This document shows positions 1-8,479 of a stretch of 64,000 bases of DNA, one piece after another. The notes beneath the pieces are model-generated. The model made no database searches, was not told the origin of the DNA, and saw only the letters and a program-made list of their open reading frames with translations. The stretch's first letter is position 1; each line of letters opens with the position of its first letter. Made by a program: the position numbers and the translations under genes. This stretch comes from Pseudomonas sp. B21-048 (GTDB lineage Bacteria; Pseudomonadota; Gammaproteobacteria; Pseudomonadales; Pseudomonadaceae): NCBI RefSeq assembly GCF_024748615.1, contig NZ_CP087168.1, forward strand, positions 5,332,001 to 5,396,000. The letters run 5' to 3'.

Positions 1-43
1 CTCACTTCCCTTTTGATACCTGATTAGCCGCCCGGAGTGCTTC

Positions 44-1885
44 ATGCCTGATTACCGCTCGAAAACATCCACCCACGGCCGCAACATGGCCGGTGCCCGC
101 GCACTGTGGCGCGCCACGGGGATGAAAGATGACGACTTCAAGAAGCCGATCATCGCCATTGCCAACTCCTTTACCCAGTTCGTACCGGGCCATGTGCACC
201 TCAAGGATCTGGGACAACTGGTCGCTCGCGAAATCGAACGGGCCGGCGGCGTCGCCAAGGAATTCAACACCATCGCCGTGGATGATGGCATCGCCATGGG
301 CCACGACGGCATGCTCTATTCGCTGCCGAGCCGCGAGATCATCGCCGACTCCGTCGAATACATGGTCAACGCCCACTGCGCCGACGCCATCGTCTGCATC
401 TCCAACTGCGACAAGATCACCCCGGGCATGTTGATGGCCGCCCTGCGCCTGAACATCCCGGTGATCTTCGTGTCCGGCGGGCCGATGGAAGCCGGCAAGA
501 CCAAACTGGCCAGCCACGGTCTCGATCTGGTCGACGCCATGGTGATCGCCGCCGACTCCAGCGCATCCGACGAGAAAGTCGCCGAGTACGAGCGTAGCGC
601 TTGCCCGACCTGCGGTTCGTGCTCCGGCATGTTCACCGCCAACTCGATGAACTGCCTGGTTGAAGCCCTGGGTCTGGCATTGCCGGGCAACGGTTCGACC
701 CTGGCCACCCACAGCGACCGCGAACAGCTGTTCCTGCAGGCCGGCCGCACCATCGTCGAGCTGTGCAAGCGTTACTACGGCGAGAACGATGAGTCGGTGT
801 TGCCGCGCAACATCGCCAACTTCAAGGCGTTCGAAAACGCCATGACCCTGGACATCGCCATGGGCGGTTCCACCAACACCATCCTGCACTTGCTGGCCGC
901 AGCCCAGGAAGCCGAGATCGATTTCGACCTGCGCGACATCGACCGTCTCTCCCGTCATGTGCCGCAACTGTGCAAAGTCGCGCCGAACATCCAGAAGTAC
1001 CACATGGAAGATGTGCACCGTGCCGGCGGGATCTTCAGCATCCTCGGTTCCCTGGCCCGTGGCGGTCTATTGCACACCGACCTGCCGACCGTGCACAGCA
1101 AATCCCTGGCTGAAGGCATCGCCAAGTGGGACATCACCCAGACCACCGACGAAGCCGTGCATCACTTCTTCAAGGCCGGCCCGGCGGGCATTCCGACGCA
1201 AACCGCGTTCAGCCAGTCGACCCGTTGGGAAACCCTGGACGACGACCGTGAAAACGGCTGCATCCGCAGTGTCGAACACGCTTACTCGAAAGAAGGCGGC
1301 CTGGCCGTTCTGTACGGCAACATCGCTCTGGATGGCTGCGTGGTAAAAACCGCCGGCGTCGACGAGTCGATCCACGTCTTCGAAGGCAACGCGAAGATCT
1401 TCGAAAGCCAGGACAGCGCCGTACGCGGCATCCTCGCCGACGAAGTGAAGGCCGGCGACATCGTGATCATTCGTTACGAAGGCCCGAAAGGCGGCCCGGG
1501 CATGCAGGAAATGCTCTACCCGACGTCTTACCTGAAATCCAAAGGCCTGGGCAAAGCCTGCGCCCTGCTCACCGACGGCCGTTTCTCTGGCGGTACTTCG
1601 GGCCTGTCCATTGGCCACGCTTCGCCAGAAGCCGCTGCTGGCGGCGCGATCGGCCTGGTGCAGGATGGCGACAAGGTACTGATCGACATTCCGAACCGCT
1701 CGATCAACCTGTTGATCAGCGATGAAGAAATGGCCGCACGCCGTGTCGAGCAGGACAAGAAAGGTTGGAAACCGGTGGAAGTGCGTCCACGCAAAGTGAC
1801 CACTGCGCTGAAAGCCTATGCCCTGTTGGCCACCAGCGCCGACAAGGGTGCGGTACGTAACAAGGCGATGCTCGACGGGCTGTAA
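44..1885 (+). CDS. ilvD: Dihydroxy-acid dehydratase
   Basis: Catalyses dehydration of 2,3-dihydroxy-isovalerate and dihydroxy-methylvalerate to the 2-keto acids, the third step of valine and isoleucine synthesis, in the cytoplasm. The 613-residue product has the full family length. It shows the Fe-S ligand region [10 protein letters not shown] (Cys122) and the CPTCGSC segment (residues 187-193), followed by the [11 protein letters not shown] family signature. The ATG at 44 follows a CGGAG-like ribosome site and gives the expected N-terminus [19 protein letters not shown]. It stands alone, with no other ilv gene next to it. ilvA lies about 17 kb away on the other strand. Confidence 0.98.
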   Translation: MPDYRSKTSTHGRNMAGARALWRATGMKDDDFKKPIIAIANSFTQFVPGHVHLKDLGQLVAREIERAGGVAKEFNTIAVDDGIAMGHDGMLYSLPSREIIADSVEYMVNAHCADAIVCISNCDKITPGMLMAALRLNIPVIFVSGGPMEAGKTKLASHGLDLVDAMVIAADSSASDEKVAEYERSACPTCGSCSGMFTANSMNCLVEALGLALPGNGSTLATHSDREQLFLQAGRTIVELCKRYYGENDESVLPRNIANFKAFENAMTLDIAMGGSTNTILHLLAAAQEAEIDFDLRDIDRLSRHVPQLCKVAPNIQKYHMEDVHRAGGIFSILGSLARGGLLHTDLPTVHSKSLAEGIAKWDITQTTDEAVHHFFKAGPAGIPTQTAFSQSTRWETLDDDRENGCIRSVEHAYSKEGGLAVLYGNIALDGCVVKTAGVDESIHVFEGNAKIFESQDSAVRGILADEVKAGDIVIIRYEGPKGGPGMQEMLYPTSYLKSKGLGKACALLTDGRFSGGTSGLSIGHASPEAAAGGAIGLVQDGDKVLIDIPNRSINLLISDEEMAARRVEQDKKGWKPVEVRPRKVTTALKAYALLATSADKGAVRNKAMLDGL

Positions 1886-1902
1886 GCCTCAGTCGCAGAA
1901 AC

Positions 1903-1928
1903 AAAAATGCCCCGCCAAGTGCGGGGCA
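1903..1928 (-). terminator. Intrinsic terminator of pchP
   Basis: An 8-bp stem TGCCCCGC/GCGGGGCA with a 5-base loop is followed, on the minus strand only, by TTTTTG. It therefore faces the minus-strand pchP transcript, with a palindromic repeat lying between the gene and the hairpin. On the plus strand the hairpin has no T-tract, so it is a weak candidate for ending ilvD. Confidence 0.7.
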
Positions 1929-2031
1929 GATCGTTCCCACGCTCCCGCGTGGGAATGCCTCAAGGGACGCTCCGCGTCTAGTGACGCGGAGCGTCACGGG
2001 CTGCATTCCCACGCAGAGCGTGGGAACGATC
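1929..2031. repeat. GATCGTTCCCACGC-type palindromic repeat, full copy
   Basis: A 103-bp imperfect palindrome running from GATCGTTCCCACGC to GCGTGGGAACGATC. It contains two end hairpins (TTCCCACGC/GCGTGGGAA) and an inner pair ACGCTCCGCGT/ACGCGGAGCGT. The same unit recurs at 4959, 46580, 59227 and 62673. Collapsed or half copies lie at 11297, 47427 and 52438. Confidence 0.95.
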
Positions 2032-2078
2032 ATCACCGAAGATCCGCGAGGCTTGCCCGCGATGGGTGCGACTCGGTC

Positions 2079-3146
2079 TTACTGAATCTCTTCCGGTTTA
2101 ACGATCACCCAGTTCTTGTCCGCCGTCACCGCCAAGCCTTCTTTCGCCTGGGCTGCTGCGTTTTTGGCCATCATGCCGTTAATCTGAGTCATGTATTTGT
2201 CTTTGCGATTGACCCACAAATGGATGCCGCCCTTGGATGCGTCGACGCTGTGGAACAGCATGTAGCCATCGCTGGTCGGGGTATCGCCGCCCACCAGGAC
2301 CGGTTTTTTCCATTCATCAATGTAAGTCAGAATCGCTGCCTGCTTGCCGGCCATCCAGGTTGCCGGGGTCCACAGGTACGGGGTCAGTTCGAGGCCAAGG
2401 TTGGCCTTCTCGTCATACTTGCCGGCAGTGATCTGCTTACGCGCCGTGGTCAGTTCGCCAGTCTTGCGGTCCTTGAGCATCGTGGTCACGCCAATCACGT
2501 TCTGTGGTTTGACGTTGTAGCCGTACTTCGGATCGGCAGCGACCATGCGCACCAATTCTTCGGAGGCAGCGGTCATCACGTAGACCTCAATGCCGTTCTC
2601 CATCAGCTTGTTGTAGAGCTCTTTCTGACCGGTGAAGATTTTCGGCGGGTTGACGTCGATGGTCTTGACCACATCGCCTTCGTAATAAGTGCTCGGCACC
2701 GGTTTGCCAGACGCCATCAGCTCATCGACGTTACCCTTGAGCTCCTGAAGCGTGAACCCGGAAAACACTTGGGCGACCCATGGATAGCAAACCATGTCGT
2801 CAATTTCGCAGAGGCGATAGTAATAGCTGAACAGGCTTTCCTTATGGTCGGCCGTGTCCTTGAACGGGATCAGTTTCAGGGAGGGATCAAGGCTCTCGCG
2901 CGTGATCAGGCCCTTGTTTTCCATGAACGGCAACAAGGACTCTTCGAGGTCATAGCGGTAGCTGGTGTTGTCCATGTCGAACACCGCGAAGTTACCCTTG
3001 TTGGCGTTGGCCGCGATCATCGCATCCAGCGCCTTGGCCTGATCGGCAGGCCAGTGCTTCAGGTCCGTAGCGAACGCCTGGCCGGCAAGGCCAAAGCCCA
3101 AACTCAATCCAAGTGCGACAGCCAGAAATTTCGGTGCGAGCTTCAT
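2079..3146 (-). CDS. pchP: Periplasmic phosphorylcholine phosphatase (HAD superfamily)
   Basis: Predicted to release choline from phosphorylcholine in the periplasm, feeding choline and glycine-betaine use. The protein has a signal peptide (MKLAPKFLAVALGLSLGFGL, then cleavage near AFA). It carries HAD motif I FDMDNT with the nucleophile Asp57 and acid Asp59, a motif II region VYVMTAAS, and a late VGGDTPTSDG acidic motif. I chose the ATG at 3146 because GGGAGAA lies 8 bases upstream. A longer frame starts at 3185 but adds only 13 residues ahead of the signal peptide. Length (355 aa) matches the Pseudomonas PchP family as I remember it. The upstream intergenic region (3147-3357) holds its promoter. 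Confidence 0.88.
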   Translation of the reverse strand: MKLAPKFLAVALGLSLGFGLAGQAFATDLKHWPADQAKALDAMIAANANKGNFAVFDMDNTSYRYDLEESLLPFMENKGLITRESLDPSLKLIPFKDTADHKESLFSYYYRLCEIDDMVCYPWVAQVFSGFTLQELKGNVDELMASGKPVPSTYYEGDVVKTIDVNPPKIFTGQKELYNKLMENGIEVYVMTAASEELVRMVAADPKYGYNVKPQNVIGVTTMLKDRKTGELTTARKQITAGKYDEKANLGLELTPYLWTPATWMAGKQAAILTYIDEWKKPVLVGGDTPTSDGYMLFHSVDASKGGIHLWVNRKDKYMTQINGMMAKNAAAQAKEGLAVTADKNWVIVKPEEIQ

Positions 3147-3357
3147 CGGCGCTTCTCCCTGATTCAAAGAAATCGACGCTAACAAATAAGTGTGACAGTC
3201 CTCGTCTGTCAGCGACCGCCCGCGTTCCTATTGCGCCAACTGCATCTCCGACAGCGACACTCCCTTATTCCAAAAACGACGGAAACCATATTTTTTTGAT
3301 ATTAATTCATTAGTTTTCAAGCTGTTAGGCTTCCCCGTTCGCGGCAAGCCCCGGAAG

Positions 3358-3591
3358 GCCGGGGTCGGTGGCGGCGCGACCTTCGCCGCGCTGATCGTGC
3401 TACCGGCCATGGGTTTGCCGGTGTCACTGGTGGCGTTGTTGATTTCGGTTGAGCCGTTGATTGATATGGGGCGTACGGCGTTGAACGTGAGTGGTTCGAT
3501 TACGGCGGGGGCGATTACCAGCCAGATGATGCAGCAGACGGATAAAGCGTTGCTGGAGGCGGATGAGCATTCGGAGTTGGCTCACGCTTAA
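3358..3591 (+). pseudogene. tcyP: 3' remnant of a TcyP-type cystine/dicarboxylate symporter
   Basis: The last 77 codons of a DAACS-family symporter remain: [18 protein letters not shown], then [20 protein letters not shown] and AGAITSQ, ending SELAHA and TAA. This is the conserved C-terminal transmembrane hairpin and aspartate-containing segment of TcyP/YdjN proteins, which are normally about 450 residues. Upstream of 3358 the frame stays open, but the sequence no longer resembles the family and there is no start signal. The 5' five-sixths of the gene are therefore deleted. The IS256 element begins 2 bases after the stop codon and cannot itself explain the loss of the 5' end. Confidence 0.85.
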
Positions 3592-3592
3592 G

Positions 3593-4943
3593 GAGGGTGT
3601 CCTGAGGTTTGTGTAAACGGTCATTAGGCGCACACTGCCTTTCCCAAGGAGTCTCAATGACCGAGCCCAAGCGCACTAAACGAGTCAAACCCGATCCTGA
3701 ACTGGTAAAGCTGGCCGACAGCCTGTTGACCAACTACCGAAAACCCGAAGATCTGATCGGCGAAAATGGCCTGCTCAAGCAGCTCACCAAGATGCTCGTC
3801 GAACGAGCGCTGGAAGCTGAAATGACCGAGCACCTGGGGCATGACAAAAGCGCAGCCGTTACCAATGCCGAAGGAAATGCTCGCAACGGCCATAGCGGTA
3901 AGACGCTCAAGGGCGACTTTGGCGAGCTACCGCTGGAGATTCCCCGTGATCGCCAGGGAATGTTCGAGCCCCAGCTAGTTTCCAAGCACCAGACGCGTTG
4001 GACCGGCTTCGATGACAAGGTCATTTCGCTGTACGCCCGAGGGATGACTGTTCGGGAAATTCAGGGGCACCTGCAGGAGATGTACGGCACAGAGGTCTCT
4101 CCTAGCCTCATCTCGGCGATTACCGACGCCGTTAGCGAAGAGGTCAAAGTCTGGCAATCGCGTCCTCTGGACGAGCTCTATCCGATCCTCTACCTCGATT
4201 GCATTCACGTCAAAGTGCGCGACAGTGGCGCGGTCAGAACCAAGGCGGTTTACTTGGCCATTGGCGTCAATATGGACGGTCGAAAAGAAGTTCTAGGATT
4301 GTGGATCGCACAGACTGAAGGTGCCAAATTCTGGCTGCAAGTAGTCACAGAGCTTAAAACACGCGGGGTAAAAGACATCTTTATCGCCTGCGTGGATGGG
4401 CTCAAGGGCTTTCCTGAGGCGATCGAAGTGGTCTATCCGCAAGCCTCGGTTCAACTGTGCATCGTGCATATGGTGCGCAACAGCTTGAAGTTCGTATCGT
4501 GGAAGCATCAACGCGAAGCCGCTGCCGACCTCAAGCTTATTTACCGCTCGACGACGGTTGAAATGGCCGAGCAAAAGCTGACCGATTTCGAGGCCAAATG
4601 GGATGATCGATACCCTCTGATCAGCCAGTCATGGCGCAAAAACTGGGCGAGGGTCATACCTCTATTCGATTATCCACCTGAGATACGGACGGTGATCTAT
4701 ACCACCAACGCCATCGAGTCGATCAACATGAGCTTGCGCAAGGTCACCAAAAGCAGAGCCTCATTCCCGACTGATGACGCGGTTATGAAGCTCTTTTATC
4801 TGGCGCTGAATAACATCAGCAAGAAGTGGACAATGCCAATCAGGGACTGGGCGGGGGCCTTGAACCGGTTCAGTATCCAGTTCGAAGACCGGCTTTTGCA
4901 GGATTAACAGCAACGCCGTTTACACAGAATCCCGTACACCCCC
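3593..4943 (+). mobile_element. Complete IS256-family insertion sequence with target-site duplication
   Basis: The 1351-bp element is flanked on both sides by CGCTTAAG (3585-3592 and 4944-4951), an 8-bp duplication typical of IS256 transposition. Its 28-bp terminal inverted repeats match at about 21 of 28 positions. The inner ten, GTGTAAACGG, are identical (3611-3620, and as CCGTTTACAC at 4916-4925). One transposase gene fills the element. The left duplication includes the TAA stop of the tcyP stub, so the insertion landed exactly on a gene end. The perfect duplication indicates a simple and fairly recent insertion. Confidence 0.93.
3657..4907 (+). CDS. IS256-family transposase
   Basis: A 416-residue DDE transposase of the mutator-like IS256 family. 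The catalytic triad can be placed at Asp181 (LYLDCIHVK), Asp247 (CVDGLKGF) and Glu354 (TNAIESIN), with the CxxH-type LCIVHMVRN stretch between the last two. The N-terminal half has the GDFGELPLEIPRDRQG DNA-binding region. The ATG at 3657 follows AAGGAGTCTCA, a strong ribosome site. The longer frame starting at 3609 would begin inside the terminal repeat. There is no frameshift or internal stop, so the transposase looks functional. Confidence 0.97.
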   Translation: MTEPKRTKRVKPDPELVKLADSLLTNYRKPEDLIGENGLLKQLTKMLVERALEAEMTEHLGHDKSAAVTNAEGNARNGHSGKTLKGDFGELPLEIPRDRQGMFEPQLVSKHQTRWTGFDDKVISLYARGMTVREIQGHLQEMYGTEVSPSLISAITDAVSEEVKVWQSRPLDELYPILYLDCIHVKVRDSGAVRTKAVYLAIGVNMDGRKEVLGLWIAQTEGAKFWLQVVTELKTRGVKDIFIACVDGLKGFPEAIEVVYPQASVQLCIVHMVRNSLKFVSWKHQREAAADLKLIYRSTTVEMAEQKLTDFEAKWDDRYPLISQSWRKNWARVIPLFDYPPEIRTVIYTTNAIESINMSLRKVTKSRASFPTDDAVMKLFYLALNNISKKWTMPIRDWAGALNRFSIQFEDRLLQD

Positions 4944-4958
4944 CGCTTAAGCCGTACC

Positions 4959-5061
4959 GATCGTTCCCACGCTCCCGCGTGGGAATGCCTCAAGGGACGC
5001 TCCGCGTCCAGTGACGCGGAGCGTCATGGGCTGCATTCCCACGCAGAGCGTGGGAACGATC
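4959..5061. repeat. GATCGTTCCCACGC-type palindromic repeat, full copy
   Basis: A 103-bp copy nearly identical to the one at 1929. Its last base is also the third base of the folA stop codon (TAG, minus strand), so the repeat touches the coding region directly. It may serve as the 3' end structure of folA. Confidence 0.95.
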
Positions 5062-5573
5062 TATGTGCGCTCCCACACCTCGAAGCTATACGCCGGTTTG
5101 TCACCCTCCGCCGGGTTCGGAACATTCGACACCAGTTTCCACTGGTTCAAATCAAACTCCGGAAACCACGCATCTCCTTCCGGGCTCAGTGCCACGCGGG
5201 TCAGGTACAGCCGATCAGCCTGTGCCAACCCTTGCGCATACAGCTGCGCCCCGCCAATCAACATCACCTCATCGACGCCCTGCTCGTTCGCCCATTGCTG
5301 CGCGCGAACCACTGCTGCCTCCAGCGACGGATAAACCTCCGCGCCTTCCAGTTGCAGATCCGCCTGACGGCTGACCACGATGTTCAACCGGCCCGGCAGC
5401 GGACGACCGAGGGAATCCCAGGTCTTGCGACCCATGATGATCGGCTTGCCGAGGGTGGTGGCCTTGAAGTATTTGAAGTCCCCCGGCAAGTGCCAGGGCA
5501 TGCTGTTGTCGACGCCGATCACACGGTTTTCACCGAGGGCTGCGATCAGGCTGAGGGGGAGTGATTTAGTCAT
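5061..5573 (-). CDS. folA: Dihydrofolate reductase
   Basis: Reduces dihydrofolate to tetrahydrofolate with NADPH. It supplies the thyA reaction encoded about 6 kb away on the same strand. The 170-residue protein has the standard DHFR pattern: LSLIAALGENRVIG at the N-terminus, MPWHLPGDFKYFKATT (Trp of the M20 loop and the acidic Asp), PIIMGRKTWDSLGRPLPGR, and EVMLIGGAQLYAQ. The start was set at the ATG at 5573, giving MTKSLPLSLIAA, as is usual. The longer frame to 5639 adds 22 residues that resemble no part of DHFR. The ribosome site is weak. It is divergent from the DUF2868 gene. Confidence 0.96.
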   Translation of the reverse strand: MTKSLPLSLIAALGENRVIGVDNSMPWHLPGDFKYFKATTLGKPIIMGRKTWDSLGRPLPGRLNIVVSRQADLQLEGAEVYPSLEAAVVRAQQWANEQGVDEVMLIGGAQLYAQGLAQADRLYLTRVALSPEGDAWFPEFDLNQWKLVSNVPNPAEGDKPAYSFEVWERT

Positions 5574-5658
5574 GTCGGCGAGGATACCAGAGCCTCCCTT
5601 ACCCCGATAAGCGTCACAGCGGTTATGCTCATCGCTCAATTAAGCGACGGGATGCCGC

Positions 5659-7029
5659 GTGACTGAACTGAATAACCTCTGGCTGACAGAAACCATACGC
5701 CTGCGTGAAGAACACGCGGGTCCCCTGGACGACCTGGAAGCCAATCGAATCGCCCGTAGCGCCGGCGGCGATCTGCCGACGCGCATTCAACGCCGCGCCC
5801 TGTGGCTGGCTGAGCGCGACGGACAGGCCCACGCCCTCAAACATTGGCTGCAAGGCGCGCGACTGGCGCTGATCGTGCTGGCCACTCTGGCCGTGATCAG
5901 TGGCGCCGGCCTGGCGTTTGCCGCGCTGGGCGACGGCCAAATCCCGGTCAATGTGTTCTGGGCGTTGGGCAGCCTGCTCGGGTTGAACCTGATTCTATTG
6001 CTGAGCTGGGCCTTGGGCCTGGTGTTTGCCGGCGAACAGGGTGCCGCCCTCGGACGCTTGTGGCTGTGGCTCAGTGAAAAACTCGCCCGCGATGCCAACG
6101 CCGCGCAACTGGCGCCGGCCCTGCTGCTGTTGCTGCAACGGCAGAAACTCAATCGTTGGGCACTTGGCCTACTGGTCAATGGATTGTGGTTGTTGGCAAT
6201 GCTCAGCGCTTTAGTGATGGTGCTGACGCTGATGGCGACCCGGCGCTACGGCTTCGTCTGGGAAACCACCATTCTCGGCGGCGACACCTTCGTCGCCATG
6301 ACCCAAGCCCTCGGCGCCCTGCCGGCCTTGCTCGGTTTCAGCGTGCCCAGCGTGGAGATGATCCGCGCCAGCGGCGATGCCGCGCTGAACATCGAAAGCG
6401 CCCGCCAGGCCTGGGCGGCGTGGCTGGTTGGGGTGCTGTTGGTGTACGGCGTTTTGCCGCGATTGTTGCTCGCATTGTTCTGCCTGTGGCGCTGGAAAAC
6501 CGGTCAAGCAGCCCTGCATCTGGATTTGAACCTGCCCGGCTACGCCCAACTGCGCGAACGGCTGATGCCCACCAGCGAACGCCTGGGCATCAGCGATGCC
6601 GCGCCAGAACAACTTCATCGGGTGGAAAGCGCCGCCAGCGACCTGCAAAGCGATGGCGCGCTGTTGGTGGCCATCGAACTGGACGAGCAACGCCCCTGGC
6701 CGCCGCAATTGCCGAAAACCGTCAACAACGCCGGCGTCCTCGACAGCCGTGAATCGCGGCACAAACTGCTCGAACAACTGAGTCGTTTTCCTCCGGCCCG
6801 TCTGGCCATCGCCTGTGACCCACGGCGTTCGCCGGACCGTGGCAGCCTGGCGCTGATTGCCGAACTGGCCCGCAGCGCCAGCGCCACCCGCGTGTGGTTG
6901 TTGCAAGCGCCGCCCGGCGAAGCGCTGGATGCCGAACGCCTGGGCGACTGGCATGTTGCGCTACAACAACTGGACCTGCCATTCGCCGATTGCGCGCCGT
7001 TGAACTGGCTGGAGACGGGTCATGACTAA
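5659..7029 (+). CDS. DUF2868 membrane protein
   Basis: A 456-residue protein of the DUF2868 family, function unknown. It shows several hydrophobic segments: two near residues 65-125, a pair near 170-190, and another near 255-280. A soluble C-terminal region follows (residues about 300-456). It begins with GTG at 5659. It overlaps the following GTPase gene by 8 bases (7022-7029), so the two are translationally coupled. The pairing of a polytopic protein with a GTPase suggests that the GTPase acts at the inner membrane with this partner, which is inference from context only. Confidence 0.8.
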   Translation: MTELNNLWLTETIRLREEHAGPLDDLEANRIARSAGGDLPTRIQRRALWLAERDGQAHALKHWLQGARLALIVLATLAVISGAGLAFAALGDGQIPVNVFWALGSLLGLNLILLLSWALGLVFAGEQGAALGRLWLWLSEKLARDANAAQLAPALLLLLQRQKLNRWALGLLVNGLWLLAMLSALVMVLTLMATRRYGFVWETTILGGDTFVAMTQALGALPALLGFSVPSVEMIRASGDAALNIESARQAWAAWLVGVLLVYGVLPRLLLALFCLWRWKTGQAALHLDLNLPGYAQLRERLMPTSERLGISDAAPEQLHRVESAASDLQSDGALLVAIELDEQRPWPPQLPKTVNNAGVLDSRESRHKLLEQLSRFPPARLAIACDPRRSPDRGSLALIAELARSASATRVWLLQAPPGEALDAERLGDWHVALQQLDLPFADCAPLNWLETGHD

Positions 7030-8395
7030 TCCCTTAAAGCTCGCCGTGGTCGGTCACACCAATGTCGGCAAAACTTCGTTGCTGCGAACGCTGACACGAG
7101 ACGTCGGCTTCGGCGAAGTGTCCCATCGTCCCAGCACCACTCGCCACGTCGAAGGCGCACGATTGTCGGTAGACGGCGAGCCATTGCTTGATCTCTTCGA
7201 CACTCCGGGCCTGGAAGACGCCATCGCCCTACTCGACTACCTCGAACGCCTGGAACGACCTGGCGAACGCCTCGACGGCCCGGCACGATTGGCGCGTTTT
7301 CTGGAGAGCAGCGAAGCCCGGCAGCGCTTCGAACAGGAAGCCAAAGTGCTGCGGCAATTGCTCGCCTCGGACGCCGGCCTCTATGTGATCGACGCCCGAG
7401 AGCCGGTGCTGGCCAAGTACCGCGACGAACTGGAAGTGTTGGCCAGTTGCGGCAAACCGCTGCTGCCGGTGTTGAATTTTGTCAGCAGCGCCCAGCATCG
7501 CGAACCTGATTGGCGCGAAGCACTGGCGCGGTTGGGCTTGCATGCCTTGGTGCGCTTCGACAGCGTCGCGCCACCGGAAGATGGCGAGCGTCGACTCTAT
7601 GAAAGCCTCGCGCTGCTGCTGGAAAACTCCCGCGAACAGCTTGAGCGTTTGATTGCCGACCAGCAGGCCCAACGCCTGGCCCGTCAGCAAAGTGCAGCGC
7701 GGCTGATTGCCGATTTATTGATCGATTGCGCCGCCTGCCGCCGCAGTGTGGTCAGCGAGGCGGCGCAGGAACAGCAAGCGATCAGCGAACTGCGCAAAGC
7801 CGTGCGTCAGCGCGAACAACGCTGCGTCGAGGCCTTGCTCAAGCTCTACGCTTTCCGCCCACAAGATGCGGCGGCCAGTGACTTGCCGTTGCTTGATGGC
7901 CGCTGGGGCGATGATCTGTTCAACCCGGAAACCCTGAAGCAGCTCGGTGTGCGGGTCGGCGGCGGTATCGCGGCCGGCGCGGCGGCCGGGGCCGGGGTTG
8001 ATTTGCTGGTGGGCGGCCTGACCCTCGGCGCTGCGGCGCTGGCCGGAGCGATTGCCGGCGGCGCCCTGCAAACCGCCCGCAGTTACGGCGGCCGCCTGCT
8101 GGGAAAAATCAAAGGGCAGCGAGAACTGACTGTCGACGACGGCGTGTTACGGCTGTTGGCCTTGCGCCAGCGACAATTGCTGCAGGCTCTGAATTCCCGT
8201 GGGCATGCGGCGATGGACAGCATTCAGGTCGCCACGCCGCAGGATAAAACCTGGCGCGAAGGCAAACTGCCGGATGCGCTGAACAAGGCGCGGGCGCATC
8301 CGCAATGGTCGTCGCTCAATCCTCATTCGAAGTTGAGTCAGGCGGAGCGCCAAGAGCAGGTTGAGGTGTTGGCTGGGAAGGTGGTTGATAGTTAA
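7022..8395 (+). CDS. DUF3482-domain GTPase
   Basis: A 457-residue TRAFAC-class GTPase. The N-terminal G domain has the P-loop GHTNVGKTS (near residue 11), a switch region with STTRHVEG, and the G3-like motif DLFDTPGLED. PVLNFVSS occupies the G4 position and lacks a classical NKxD. A coiled, charged middle part is followed by a glycine/alanine-rich hydrophobic stretch (about residues 320-360) that could insert in or touch membrane. It overlaps DUF2868 by 8 bases. The cellular role is unknown. The layout resembles other membrane-associated bacterial GTPases, but I do not assign a function. Confidence 0.82.
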   Translation: MTNPLKLAVVGHTNVGKTSLLRTLTRDVGFGEVSHRPSTTRHVEGARLSVDGEPLLDLFDTPGLEDAIALLDYLERLERPGERLDGPARLARFLESSEARQRFEQEAKVLRQLLASDAGLYVIDAREPVLAKYRDELEVLASCGKPLLPVLNFVSSAQHREPDWREALARLGLHALVRFDSVAPPEDGERRLYESLALLLENSREQLERLIADQQAQRLARQQSAARLIADLLIDCAACRRSVVSEAAQEQQAISELRKAVRQREQRCVEALLKLYAFRPQDAAASDLPLLDGRWGDDLFNPETLKQLGVRVGGGIAAGAAAGAGVDLLVGGLTLGAAALAGAIAGGALQTARSYGGRLLGKIKGQRELTVDDGVLRLLALRQRQLLQALNSRGHAAMDSIQVATPQDKTWREGKLPDALNKARAHPQWSSLNPHSKLSQAERQEQVEVLAGKVVDS

Positions 8396-8479
8396 GTACG
8401 CCTTCGCGGGCAAGTCGGATCGCCGCAGTTCTTCAACCGAGGCCATTTACTGCGCCTCAGCACACCCGTCCCTCATCGT

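Noticed and set aside
1818..3182. 454-codon open frame opposite pchP
   Set aside because: It runs through a palindromic repeat and the antisense of a signal-peptide-bearing enzyme.
3593..4943. IS256 insertion as the cause of the tcyP truncation
   Set aside because: The element lies at the 3' end with clean target duplications, whereas the 5' end of the gene is missing.
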